Source: Triangularia verruculosa (lineage: Eukaryota; Ascomycota; Sordariomycetes; Sordariales; Podosporaceae). Taken from it: a stretch of 64,000 bases of DNA. The translations under genes were made by a program, and so were the position numbers. The stretch spans positions 62,001 to 126,000 of the forward strand of contig MU863928.1 in NCBI GenBank assembly GCA_033296885.1, in the 5' to 3' direction. The notes beneath the pieces were generated by a model. The model saw only the letters and a list, made by a program, of their open reading frames with translations. It was not told the DNA's origin and did not search any database. This document shows, in pieces, positions 34,959 through 46,617 of the stretch; position 1 is the stretch's first letter; the number at the start of each line of letters is the position of its first letter.

Positions 34959-36826
34959 CTAGCAAACGCTCCTGTGAATCCCCCCATTCAACCTCTTGAC
35001 CTCCTCCCCGACCTTTTCCTTCACCGACTCACCCTTGCCCTTGTCAGTCTTCCTATTCGGATGCTTTCTACCCCTCTGCTTCCTCATGATCGACAGGTCA
35101 ACCTCGTCATGATCAATAAGCTGCTCCGTAACCTGTACAATATCCGTAACAAGCCTATCCAGCAAGTCAAAGCTCATACTCTCCCTGATGACCACCCTCA
35201 GGATCTCCGTCTTGTCCTCGTTGGGAGGCAAGGCGTAGTTGGGAATGATCCACTGCCTTGCTCGAAGCAGCAGGGAAACGTCCTCCTGCTTGATGTGGGG
35301 GAATTCTTGTTTAAACTCGTCAGTGAAGCGGAAGGAAACAACGGGGAGACCGGGGGTGTATCCGGCTGAGGTTTCCTTTTCTTCCTCCTCCTCGCCACCG
35401 GTACCGCTCCCTGTGACGGTCTCTGCTGCGGCCTTGATCCTTCCTGTCACGCTGTTGCTCTTGACCGGTCGGTGGATGTCACTGACGCAGGTGTACCAAC
35501 CTGTTTCTTCCAATCCTCTGGATAATACCCGAGCATTGGCGAGGCAGTTCTCCATGATTTCTCGGTAACCGCCGAAGCCGAGGTGGATGAGGTTGTAATA
35601 CTGTACCACGACTTGGGCGCCGGGGCGGGAGAAGTTGAGAGTGTAGCTTTTCTCGGTTCCTCCGAGGTAATGCAATTCAAAAATAAGCTCTTCGGGCAAA
35701 TACTTCTCGTCTCTCCAGACTATCCACCCAATACCCGGCGTGACGAGCCCGTATTTATGCCCGGAGACATTGATCGACTTGACTCTTGGAAGCTCGAAAT
35801 TCCTGTTCTTTTCGTCAGCAACACTCTCTCTCACTGTCCGATAGGTTGATACGTACCACTTTTGTCCAGCACCCGCGTACGTAAACGGCGCCACGAACCC
35901 TCCGCTCGCAGCATCCACATGCACATCCACGTCCCACCCCTTTTCCTTCTGTATCTCATCCAACAGCTGACAGATTCTCTCCACAGGCTCGTAGTGCCCA
36001 GTGTATGTACTCCCCAGGATCACAAACACCCCAATCGTATTCTCATCCACATTCTCCCTCACCAAGTCAGGGTCCAAACAAAAGTCTGACTTCTCCGACA
36101 CGGGTAAGATTCTCGCGTCGACTTCGAAGTACCTCGCAAATTTGAGCAGCGCCACCTGCGCGTTCGAACCCATGATGATGTTCGGCCCCGGTTCATGAAT
36201 CGACTTCCCCTGGGCCTTCATTTTTGCTTGCCAGCGACGCTTCAGTGACAGCCCGGCCAAGTGAACGGCCTCGGAGGAGCCCACTGTCGGTGACCCAACC
36301 GCGTGCTCTGACTTGGAGGCGCCCCAGAGGTTCGCCAAGATGGAAACACAGCGCTCTGACATGGACAGCAGGGCGGGGTATTCGTCGTTGTCGGCGAGGT
36401 TCTTGGCGAGGTTGGAGGTGAAGAGCTTGCGGGCGTTGGGGTCGAGGTAGGTGTCTACGAAACTGTTCAATGGTTAAGAGATATGTGGGAGTATGAGGGA
36501 GCAGAGGAGAAGCATTACCTGGCGAGATTGAGATTGGGTCTGCCGTCGAGGTCGAGCTCGTCGTTGATCATGGAGTACACCGTGTCGGACGGGGCTCCTT
36601 CTCGAGGGATTTCATACTTGGGGATGTCTCGCTGGCTTGTGTAAGGCGTCGAGTACGCGGTGAGGTGATGGGGCTTGTTGGTGGACTTGGACGGGGGGCG
36701 GACGGATTCAAGGTGGTGGATGATATCCTCCGGGTCAATCTTTTCCAAATATTAGCTACCATTTCATGAGATTATGTTGGATGGAATGGTGTTGGTCTAG
36801 GTACTTACGTGGCGTCCGAGAGACAT
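34959..36826 (-). CDS. Glutamate decarboxylase (PLP enzyme)
   Basis: Exons in coding order are 36826-36809, 36739-36519, 36462-35857 and 35802-34959 (562 residues). Seen: the group II decarboxylase fold with HVDAASGG (Asp263 pairs with the pyridine nitrogen), the SINVSGHKYG motif with the PLP lysine at 298, and a typical core throughout. A Gly/Glu/Thr-rich insertion (about residues 405-425) and a long basic tail (RGRKHPNRKTDKGKG) extend the protein beyond the usual length of about 500. It converts glutamate to GABA and CO2, feeding the GABA shunt and stress responses. The third intron (35803-35856, 54 nt) has no stop and a length divisible by three, so it is inferred only from family conservation. 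Confidence 0.92.
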
Positions 36827-37265
36827 GGTGAAGAGAGTGAGATTGGCCGAATTGGGAAGATGGATACTCCGTGTAAGTGGTCGCTGGGTGAGCTGGAATG
36901 CGACTTTCCTTTGATGATGGTCTGGAACCAGAAAAGACAATAGATGAAGTTCAGAAGTTATCAGGCATATGATGTTCGTCTTGTTCAAATACCCTTTTCT
37001 TGGCTTTGCGTTGCGAAAGCCTTTGTGGTTGGATCCATTCAATCAAGCTGTGTCACAACGGATCAGCTGCAGGTCCTGACTGATGACGACACGATTTGTA
37101 GAGATCAAGTTCTCGGCCGTTCTAAAATGGCAAAACACTTACAAACATTTTGGCGAATCAAATAGTATACATGTTCTTCAAACGCTAGAATAAATTACTA
37201 TATAACACGCAGGTACCCAAGATGGCTTTCCAAGATAGTGTTGAAAATCACCCTACGGATTCTGC
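36827..37265. other. Intergenic region upstream of the decarboxylase gene
   Basis: It contains the promoter and leader of the decarboxylase and the 3' flank of the acyl-CoA ligase (both minus). No motif was recognised. Confidence 0.45.
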
Positions 37266-39368
37266 TCAAAGCTTTGCACCAGCAGCCCGTCTCGCGTCCC
37301 TCTCCTTGTCACGGAGTAGGCGACGCAGAATCTTCCCGCTTGGGCTTTTGGGTATAGCGTCAATGAACTCGATACCACCCTTGAGCCACTTGTAGTGCGC
37401 CTTGTGATCCTGGACGTGCTTGAGAATCTCAGCCGCGATATCCTTGTCCTTCCGGCCAGCCATCGAAGCCGGTGTCACAACGAAAGCCTTGGGCACCTCG
37501 CCATCACGCTCGTCAGGAACCGCGATCACCGCACAATCGTCAACGGCTGGGTGAGTGAGAAGGTGGGCTTCGAGTTCGGCGGGTGCGACTTGATGGGCCT
37601 GAATAGCAGCGCGACGTGGTTAGCATCTTGGAAGATGGCATCATCTAGAGGATCATGTTTGACTCACCTTAACCTTGATCAGCTCCTTCAGACGGTCAAC
37701 AATAGTGATGTGCTCGTATCCACTGGGTGCCTTGGTGACGATAACTTCATCACCAGTCCGAAGCCATCGCCCATCTTCATCCCAGATAAATGCTTCAGCG
37801 GTAGCCTTCTCGTTGTTGAGATATCCGAGGGTGACGGATGGAGACTGAACAAGGAGCTCTCCTGGTTTGTTGTACTCGATGATCTCCTTGCCGTCCTGAT
37901 CGATGATCTTGGCGCGGGCGCCGGGGACCAGAGAGCCGGATGTACCCTGGTGAATATCATGCTCGCTCGTGGTGCAAACAACGGTGGCTGACTCGGTCAT
38001 GCCTGTTGATAAGGTTAGCCTCGCCTCCTGGGAAACATTTCAGATCTGCAGCAATTACCATATCCCTGACCAACATGCCACGCTGGGAAGATCTTCAGAA
38101 GTTCCTCCGCTGTCTCCTTTCCAAGTGGTGCTGCTCCGGTAAAGACGAGCCTGACACTGCTCAGGTCATATTTCTTGAGGATGTTTCTGCTGCTCAACAT
38201 ACGGATGACGATTGGGGGGACCTAGGTCTGTTAGGGCAATGGAGCAAAGGTGTTTCAGAGAGCGGACTCACCAAAGGAAGATAGTTGATCTTGAACCTCT
38301 CAATGGCCTGAAGATACTCTGTGAGTTCAAACTTGGGCAGGACTATGACTCCATCGCCTCTCCAAACCGAGGAATGAGCAATGACAACCAGCCCGTAAAT
38401 GTGGCTGAATGGGAGCAAGCCCAAAGCCGTCTGTGTTTCGACTCCATACTTTTCTCTTGAAACTGAGTCGTAAATGCAAAATTGCATGGTATTCGCGATG
38501 ACGTTCTTGTGTGAGATCATGACGGCTTTCTAATCCAGGTTAGCCGACTCTGCGTCCCATGGGGTGTTTAGCCGTTTTAACTTACTGGAAGACCAGAAGT
38601 GCCGCTTGAGTAGCACAGAAACGCCGCCTGTCTCTCGCCCTGACCCTTGACCCATTTCAGGGGTTCAAGCTCTGGAACAGATTGGCCCAGCTGAATCAGA
38701 TCGTCTACGGTCTTATATGGGAGCTTCTTAGAATGCAGAGGGGCTTCCATGATAAAGATCTTGTCTTCTGGAATCCCGACTGCCTTTGCGGCTTTGAGGG
38801 CAGTCTCTAAGACTGACACGCATGTGAAAAGGGCCTTTGCTCCTGAAGAGCGGAGCTGGTGCTCGAGCTCACCGGCGGAATAGGCAACATTGGCAGGGGT
38901 AGCGATACCGGATAATCGATGAACTGAATGGAGTACAGATAAATAGTCGATCTGAAAGTCAAACACGATCAGTCAGCGAGGTTCAGCTCGGCGCACACCC
39001 CTGAACGCCTTTTATTGACTTACAGTGTTGACGGAGAATACAGCAATGACCTTGTCCCATGATGAATCAACGTTGGGCTCCCACCCCATAACCTTGGACA
39101 AGGCCCTCGCAAGCAGCTCGGTGCGGTTGTGCTGTTCGGTTACTCCATATGTCTTGCCTGTTAACCCGCAAGTAAAGGGGTTCTGGCTCTTTGCAATTGG
39201 GCGGCGGCCAAAGATCTCATTCTTCATGAACTCTCCGATGGTGACTGAATCAGGGGGGTCTGAAAAAGAGCCAATTAGCCATTCTTGCTCGCATCATCTC
39301 GGGCGCATCCTGGGGTATATCTCACCAAATGGGAGCTTCGGAACCCATGAAGGGGGGTAAAAGACCAT
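37266..39368 (-). CDS. Peroxisomal 4-coumarate-CoA-ligase-like acyl-CoA ligase
   Basis: Seven exons in coding order: 39368-39326, 39259-39024, 38951-38586, 38529-38272, 38221-38059, 38002-37668, 37598-37266 (577 residues). Seen: the ANL superfamily P-loop YSSGTSGLPK (residues 207-216, split by an intron), GQGYGMTES (A5), the W.RTGD motif with DRLKELIKVKAHQVAP, and the catalytic lysine in PSGK at 556. The C-terminus AKL is a PTS1 peroxisomal signal. Such enzymes activate carboxylic acids (fatty or aromatic) as CoA thioesters. The substrate cannot be told from sequence here. All junctions preserve conserved blocks; no neighbouring biosynthetic cluster is evident. Confidence 0.92.
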
Positions 39369-40870
39369 TTTGACGCGGTTTTCTAGGGGGTTGTAGTGCG
39401 TCTGACTGCTAAATGGACACGGCTGGACCGGTTTGCTGGGAATGTGGTTCTCAACACCACAAAGCTGTACCGTCAATGTTGTCGTGGTCACTCAAACTTA
39501 CCAAGACCGGTTGTTAATGCAGTAGGGTCGGTGTAGGCAGAAGAGAAAGGAGAAGAAGAATCTCGACGGCGCGCATTCCAGTGATAACATGCAAATGCGA
39601 AGACAAGGCGAAATTGACCCAGCCGTCCTCGACTCCGTCTGGACACGGCCGACAAGGGTCCCCGAACCGTTCACGATCCCGTTTCTGGCCCACTTTCCCC
39701 AGAATGATGGCTTGGCGCCTCCAATCCCGCCAGCGCTTGCAAGGCTTCCCCGCAGTGCCCCCGCATAACCCCCAAGCTCCCTCGGTAAATATCACTTCTA
39801 GCGCCGTTTGGCATGCGGGGTAATTGGCCGCGACTCAACTCCACCATCTGCTTCAGCTTCCGCTATCCCCTCGGTTATATAGTCTTCCGGAACGCTTTTG
39901 GCTATCGTGAGTGTTATTGCCGTGTTTGTGCCACCTGGATGACGTTTGCAGAAACAATGGTTCCTTACTGGCCAATTCAGGAAGGACCAACAACCATGGG
40001 TATGGGCTTATTCATATCTGATGAGACGGGCCGAACGAATGGAAGTGTGAAGTGCCACCTCAGTCCGCGCCTTCCGTTGCTGCCATCCTCGAGGAGTAGC
40101 ACGTCATCCTGCTTTGCCTGCCAGATGAAGACCTTTGCTAGGCAGGCACGGCACGAGGATAGTTGCCCAAAATCAACGACCCCGTTATGACCATTGTGGC
40201 CCTTGAATTGGAATGAGGTAGGCTTTGGAGTCAGCAGTCCAAATGGGAGATTTCCATTCTTCTCCCGGTAACAAAAAAGATATTGGTCAGTTCACTATAC
40301 TCGGGAAGACCAGCCTCGTAAATCGTGCTCATGTAGATAGTGACATGCACCTGGCTTGTGGTGTCTTTGTGGTGTCTGAATTCCCAGATCGACGACGTAC
40401 AGGTTGAAAAAAGCTTGGCCTCGACATCCCGCAGAGCCTCAAATTCTTGTATAACGCTGTGGTCTCCAACTGCCGACCTCGCACGGGGTAGCCAATTTCA
40501 TTCGTTGAAAATTCACCCCGGTCACGTCATTGTTTTCTCTCAGCGTGTGGCCGGGAGCATATGGAAGCAACCTAACAGCTGACCCCAGACCGTACCTTCC
40601 CTTGGCTCTTCTCGTTATCTACCAGCTTCGCAAGATTTCCAGCACTGCGATAACAATCGTATACATGCCATTGAGCATGGAGTTCATCTATTTGCAACAA
40701 TGCGTGTCGGACTTGCTGCCTGGCGTGGTCCGGGCGAGCTGCCGTCGGGTGATGCCGTTGAGCTTAATCGTTCTTAGACCTCATTCAGGGAAGGCATCTC
40801 GGTCCTTCTTCGAAGACTGACCATGTCTCAATGCGCACAATATTGGAAATGATTAGGTGACCTTATCACC

Positions 40871-40963
40871 TCTGGGAGCATCATACATCTCTGGGAGCAC
40901 CATACACCTCTGGGAGCACCATACATAGGGAGTAATTTCAAAACGCTCAAGTTGGGAGCACCA
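40871..40963. repeat. 19-bp tandem repeat, three units plus a partial copy
   Basis: The unit begins TCTGGGAGCAYCATACAYC and recurs at 40871, 40890 and 40909. A further partial copy (TTGGGAGCACCAT) lies at about 40951. It is a minisatellite of unknown meaning. Confidence 0.85.
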
Positions 40964-41130
40964 TGGTGAAAGGCTTGACAAGAAAACTCTGACTGCACTG
41001 TTGAATGTCAAAGCCAGGGCCGGTCCTTCCTCTATAACTTTTATGGGCTCGTAAGACGTGTCTGGGCTTCCTAGGTCACGCGTGGGACAAGGAGATCTCC
41101 CCTAGTTGATAAGGTAGTTGGGACGAACTG

Positions 41131-41175
41131 CAGGGACGGGCAGGGACGGCAGGAACGGCAGGAACGGCAGGAACG
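41131..41175. repeat. 9-bp GGCAGGAAC tandem repeat
   Basis: Units of GGCAGGAAC/GGCAGGGAC follow each other about five times with small changes. It is a simple minisatellite. Confidence 0.8.
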
Positions 41176-41555
41176 AGCCTTGCCTCAATCCTAGGATCGG
41201 TATCCAGCCTCCCCTTCTGCCATCCTCCGGCTGACACGGCCTTTCCTCTTACTGATTTACCTTCCGTAACTATTCACAAGGGTTGAAGAGTTTTCTCTCC
41301 ATTGAGATCTAGCTGGAAATACGGAAGGCACGGGTCCTGCCCCGAGTCTCAAGCTACATTGACTCCTCCTCTTCTCTTCAGCTATTTATTACAGGTTTCT
41401 TCCCACTCACACCGTCTTCCCTTTTCCCCTTCTTCTCCCTCGCACCACTCGAAGTTGAACTTTTGCGTCTACGCTCTCGGTTCGACTTCCTTGTTACTAT
41501 CCAGCTTCACCTCGACGACGATCGCTTCTACCCTCGAGCTCAAGGAAATTCCATA

Positions 41556-41767
41556 GTAAGTCAGACTTCTCCTTGTCTTTCTACTTCTTTGGCATCACAA
41601 GTTCGATTGACCGAGGCACGAGAGAATCGTCGAGGTCTCTTTTCTTGACTGGGTCACTCGGGCATCTCGTTCACTCAGGTCAATCTGAATTAAACTCCCA
41701 CAATTCAAAGGTTTTCAAAACCTCAGTTTTAATCGATTGCGTTGCTAACAACCTATTTCTTCGCCAG
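41556..41767 (+). other. Possible 5' UTR intron of the AlkB-like gene
   Basis: A gtaagtc donor at 41556 and a T-rich tract ending in cgccag at 41767 suggest a leader intron. Further good sites follow: gtaagtg near 41815 and a last pair noted separately. This is inference from consensus only. Confidence 0.35.
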
Positions 41768-42297
41768 CCGCCCACATCCAAGTTTGGAGCCCCGACCGAC
41801 GATTTCTAGTCGTGTAAGTGTATCCCCTCCGAGTACGACGGCGTTGAATCTTAGCCTGATCTTGACCACTAACACGAGCATAAGTACAGTCTCTCGAACA
41901 TAACGTGCCATCACCGAGTGACAGGGCCTCATTTGAACTCCCGAGTCGTGTAAATCTTTTGCTTTCCAACAAGCATCCACTACCCTCCCTGCACTTTTGA
42001 ATCCTTTCCCAGATGATCCCAGAGTCTTGTTTGCAGCTGATTTTGATTTGATTTCAACTCATTCAAAATACTACTACATTCACACGAGAGATCAATTTCC
42101 CACCCGGAGAAGTGTTCATTTCGGATTCTTTTTCTTCCATCACCTGATTTGACGTGGATTGGTACTGATATTGTGTATCATTATGTAGCCAGCATAACCA
42201 AACCGCCCAACGGTGTTTCGCTTCGGGCAAACCCTCTATCGACACCTGATCACTGATTAGGCAATCATCGACCCAAACTCTTCGCCAAGCTGACATT

Positions 42298-42444
42298 GTA
42301 AGTACTCTCTTTCCTTTTGCCGGAGTCACTCTCCTAGCTCTTACCTTGGGTGCTTTCGCCTCTTTCCGGCCATCTTACACCCGCTTTCCTCTTTTCATCT
42401 TGGTCGTTCTATCTTTGACAATGTATATACTGACCTCCCTCCAG
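42298..42444 (+). other. Probable last 5' UTR intron of the AlkB-like gene
   Basis: A gtaagt donor at 42298 and a ctccctccag acceptor ending at 42444 bracket a T/C-rich stretch. The ATG of the coding sequence follows 10 bases after the acceptor. Confidence 0.5.
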
Positions 42445-42454
42445 CTCAACACCA

Positions 42455-45400
42455 ATGTCAGTTGCCACAGATCTGGTCACAATGCCCGCCATGGCTCCCG
42501 AGCTCGACGGCATTTCAATGACAGAGAATGTCTTCTCTTCTTGCTCGTCTCCCTTGAGCTCCCCTCCGTCTTCGCCAGTTACGGTTCCCTTGTTTTCTGG
42601 CAGGCCCAAACGCCAGGCCGCCATGCGGGCTGCTGAAAAGTTGTGCTTCATCATTAACGAATATGGCTCTCATGAGGATTTTCCTCATGGCAACAAGCGT
42701 GCTCGGGATATCTCTCCCGAGCCTGAGGACTCCAATATGGCCGCCAAGGAGTTTTCTTCTAAGCGTCCTCGCATCCATGAGCCCTCCGAGACCCTCTCAA
42801 GTGACAACGGGAACGATGCCGACATTGACGCTGAGTTTGATGTCGACCCAGAGCTTGATACCGAGAAAGCGTCCGCTTTCACCGCCAACACCGATGTGGA
42901 GGTCTCACCCGCCAATACTCTGCATATTACGCAGCCGGCCAACCCTTACCAGGTCCAGATGAATGCACAGAACGCGCGTCTCGTTACGCATATCCTGGCC
43001 AATCTGAGGGCTATCAGTTCCCACCAGGCACAAACTGCCCATCAGGCTCACAGCGCGTTGCCACCTTACACCGCCGAGCAAGTCCACCTTCACCAGTTCA
43101 TGATCAACCAATCCATGGCTGGCTCACCAGTGGCCAATGGCCCATTTATGGTCAATCCTTCGATGGTTGACCAGTCGACGATCGACCAGCCTTGGTACAA
43201 CCCAACCTGGTTCTCCGCCCCTAATCCTATCATTAGCCCACCTCAAGTCAGTCCATTTATCACCAACCCGCTTCCGTTCATCCCACTCGCGATGATCTAC
43301 ACCACTGGCCAGGCCGCCGCCCCAAGCATTGGCCTCCCCGATGTAAACCCTGTTTCCATCGATCATGATCACGACCAGGTCACAGTCGTGAATAATGACC
43401 AGCCGGATGATAATACTTCTGCCGCTATCTCGAGGCTCCCCCCACGTGGCCCGACTCCCATTCACTCCAAGTTCCGCGGGGGCATCTGCGAGGCCCTTCC
43501 GTACTTCAAGGCTTACAAGAGCAGTTGCTACAACGTTAACCTAGTTGCCAAGGGATTCCTGATTGACCACGAGGTCGAAAAAGGCGATATCTTTGGCGAA
43601 ACCGTTGTCATCGCCGCTGTGTAAGTAGACCCATCCCATCTTACCCCATCCATCCTTGCCCAATTCTCCTTTCGTGGGCGTGTCTGCTGTGGTTACTAAC
43701 CATAGATACAGTGGTGGTAACCGGGTCAGAGAAGGGGCCACGATGGTTCGTGCTCAGAACGCAAGCGATGACGCCGTCAACGTGCGTTCTCTCCGGCATG
43801 TCTATGACCACAACGGCTTGATCGCCATCATTGCGGGTAAGTAGAGCTCAGTAAATATATGGATCGCAATAAGCTAACTTCTCCTCCAGGTGAAAACCAT
43901 CCACTGTACCCATGTGAGCCGCCAGCTGCTTACGCGGTGTTGGACTGGTTTCACATCACCTACATGTGGACCGAAAAATTGAAGACGAGGGGTTCTCAAC
44001 AGGCCTTTTTTACTGTCTGGCGAGTCCGCTTTGAGAAGGCCAACACTTCCACGCCGTCTTGGTGGATCCCCGCCGGCCATGAGGAAATTGCCACGCCCAC
44101 TACCTGCCCGAGCAGATCTTGCGTTGCATGCGGCGTCATGAGCAAGGAGATTTTTACCATCGGGTGGTTTTGTTTGAACCACAACTGCGCCAGCTTCTAC
44201 CAGATTTCTCCAGGCCAGGAGGTGGATATTGATGCTCTCGTCTACAGCCAAGACTTCGTCAATGAGCGCACCCCGTTCATCGGAGAGATTCCCTCTTTGA
44301 TGCCGGACATGCCCAGCGTCAACTCTGATCAGTACGGAACGGAACTGCATTTGAGAACCGGGTTTGTATGCCCCGATTGTCACCACGCCTGCAGACGCCT
44401 GTATTGGAACACTCTACGATGCGAGATCCCGCAGTGTGGCTTCCGACAGGAGGTCCATATGGTCCCTTACCCCCGCGACAAGCTCGATGCCGAGGTGGAA
44501 GCGTTCGAAAAAAAGATGGTAAACAGAAGACGCAATAGCGGGGTGAATGATCCGCTGGCAACCATCTGCATCGAGAGACACGCTGTGCGCTCTCCTGTGA
44601 TGGCCCTTGGGGGATACATTGTCCGTCAGTTCTTCCTTACTGACCCTGATGATCGGATGATCGGATCTTTCACCATCTTCCGGTCAAACGAGCAGATCAA
44701 CGCCAGAGCTGGTGGCCCTGATGAGCTTTTCAGAACTCTTGAAGTCGAGGATATTGGACTTCGCAGGAACCCTGCTGCCGTTGCTGGTCGTAAGTTATAT
44801 CCAAGTGCCGGCTCAAGCAAGACACGATACTGACTCGTCACTAGACAAACTCGAGGGCCTGACTCGCCACTTCCAACAGAACTTTGTGAGTAGAACGACC
44901 TAACTGCCTTCAAGATATGATAACTGACAAACGTCATCAGGGAGCCCGGTACAAGTTTGGAGTCTCGGTTCAGTCCAAGGGCTTCGCCGACGCCCCTCCC
45001 GCAATTCTAAAAGCACTCAAGCGTCTTGACTGGGCCAAGACTGCTGCCGTGTCGTCAGCCACTGCGAACCTGCCTCTTGATCAACACGCTCTTGGGGATG
45101 ACACACTCACCGACGTCGCCCTACACAACCAATCCTTCAACGAGCTCCTAGCCTTGGGCTACATGGAAGACGACAAGATCAATGTACGTCACTGCAAGTC
45201 ATGCTATCATTGTGGTATGCTAACCTATTTTCCCAGTATCACGACGACGGGGAGAAGGAGTTGGGACCGGTTGTTGCCGCCCTTTCCTTGGGGTCGCCCT
45301 CCACTATGCGCTTTCGACCCAAGCGAGGCAAAGGTTTCGATACCGGGACCAGACGATCCAGAAACAATCCCCACCATGTAGACATTCTGGAGGTGGAGAT

Positions 45401-45663
45401 GCGCCATGGAGACATGATGGTGATGGCAGGACCTGCCATCCAGCGGCTTTTTGAGGTGAGCTTTCCTGAACTTGACTGTACGTTGTGACTATCTCTAACA
45501 AGCATGCCAGCACGCTGTCACACCCTGCGGAAAGCGCCGTTTCGCCCTGACCGCCCGTTTTGTGGACCCGGCCAGGATGGAGGACCAGGCCGATAGGGAT
45601 GACGCCCTCATCAAGGGCGCCATCCCTGCCCATGCCGCCAACTTTGAGTACGACGGTTTCTGA
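42455..45663 (+). CDS. Large AlkB-like 2-oxoglutarate/Fe(II) dioxygenase with Cys-rich middle region
   Basis: Seven exons: 42455-43620, 43712-43836, 43890-44789, 44845-44885, 44941-45183, 45237-45455, 45511-45663 (948 residues). Seen: a low-complexity, Pro/Asn/Gln-rich N-terminal 330 residues with basic KR patches near 50 and 80-105; two Cys/His clusters (C503, C508, C511, C525, H528, C530; C591, C594, C608, C613) that look like zinc sites; and a C-terminal AlkB domain. In that domain the iron ligands are H827 and D829 (YHDDGE) and H899, with R908 and R914 six residues apart as in the AlkB RxxxxxR; SLGSPSTMRF and HGDMMVMAG are also typical. AlkB enzymes remove alkyl groups from DNA, RNA or protein. 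The substrate here is unknown, and the length is far above the usual 200-400. Confidence 0.85.
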
Positions 45664-46394
45664 GCCTTGACGAAGGCGTCGTGGCTTCTCTTATTCATCG
45701 CTATATATTTATTTTCAGGCCTCGACAGTGGGGCCTAGGGCCTTTTGAAGCTTTTCGGGTGCCCAAATGGGCATAAGGATCATGGAAATGGCTTTCGTTT
45801 TTTCTTTTTTCTTTTCTTTTTCTTTTCTCATGGACAAAAAAGGGGGTAATTAGGGGGTTCCGGATACATAGCATTGCTTAGCAACCATAAATATACATAC
45901 ATACTGTAATTTTGTACCTTATTATGCCTTTTATGTGACTGTGACGGCCATTTTTGGGGGCTTAAGCCTACACTTTATGTCTCCATGGGTCAGATATTCC
46001 TGGTTGTATTCCCATCTTGATGCTTCTCAACCTTAAAGATCATGTTTGAAGTTTCTTCCTCCCAGCTTTCATGTGAGATATCGCGAGTGAGCGCTGCTGT
46101 GTAGTCTTCTCATCACGAGTGAGCGCTGCTGTGTAGCCTCCCACTCGTCTGCTGTCGGCTTCTTCCTGAGGGGATGGACTTATGCCGTCCGTTTTCTCTT
46201 TGCAGGGTTTGGCGGAGGCGGTTCTGACAGTTGTAGGGCGAATCTTGCCTTCCCAGGCTTCCATGAGTTGATGGATTCCATCATCCATCCAAATATGGCC
46301 TTGCGGCATTCTTTCTCCTTGGTACAATCGATCCATGTTGCTTTCGTTTTCAGAGCATCGTTGGTTCATCTCCCATTTCGATCACCATCCACGA
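45664..46394. other. 3' flank of the AlkB-like gene with direct repeat
   Basis: It is a T-rich 3' region (poly-T/C about 45795-45830). A 21-bp direct repeat lies at 46084-46104 and 46116-46136. A 109-codon minus-strand ORF (46040-46369) shows no motif that I recognise. Confidence 0.4.
46084..46136. repeat. 21-bp direct repeat
   Basis: CGAGTGAGCGCTGCTGTGTAG occurs at 46084-46104 and again at 46116-46136, 32 bp apart and identical. Its origin is not clear. Confidence 0.9.
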
Positions 46395-46545
46395 GAGCAA
46401 GCGTAGCTTCACCATTGGTTGGTTTTGCTTAAACCACAAATGCAACAACTTCTACCAGATTTCACCTGGACAGGAACTAGGTCAACATTGATACACTCGA
46501 ATACAGCCAAGACGAGACAGTGTATTTCAACTACCTAGCGGAATT
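46395..46545 (+). pseudogene. Decayed fragment of the AlkB-like gene (Cys-cluster region)
   Basis: The plus strand reads FTIGWFCLNHKCNNFYQISP and then GQE, against FTIGWFCLNHNCASFYQISP and GQE at residues 519-541 of the intact protein. The match continues at DNA level through ATACAGCCAAGAC, but a frame change follows GQE. Only this short piece is recognisable; the dioxygenase domain is absent. It is a partial, broken duplicate, probably several mutations old. Confidence 0.8.
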
Positions 46546-46617
46546 TCCTGCCAGGCGTCGAGCCTCAGAATAAGCTGTTGTGGGGATGGAAAGTGGAGCT
46601 TGGAATGGGTAACTTTA

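Larger units (their letters stand above)
39369..42454. promoter_or_regulatory. 3.1-kb divergent upstream region, acyl-CoA ligase / AlkB-like gene
   Basis: No protein gene was recognised. The region contains a 19-bp tandem repeat (40871-40927) and a 9-bp tandem repeat (41131-41175). From about 41300 it has a C/T-rich leader-like stretch with several strong splice sites leading to the start of the AlkB-like gene. ORFs at 39813-40190 and 40530-40820 have no motif. Confidence 0.45.

Noticed and set aside
40871..40963. Regularly spaced short repeats suggesting a CRISPR-like array
   Set aside because: The units are directly adjacent without unique spacers and the genome is eukaryotic; it is a minisatellite.
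46040..46369. 109-codon minus-strand ORF next to the broken dioxygenase copy
   Set aside because: It has no recognisable motif and covers the direct repeats; it is not listed as a gene.
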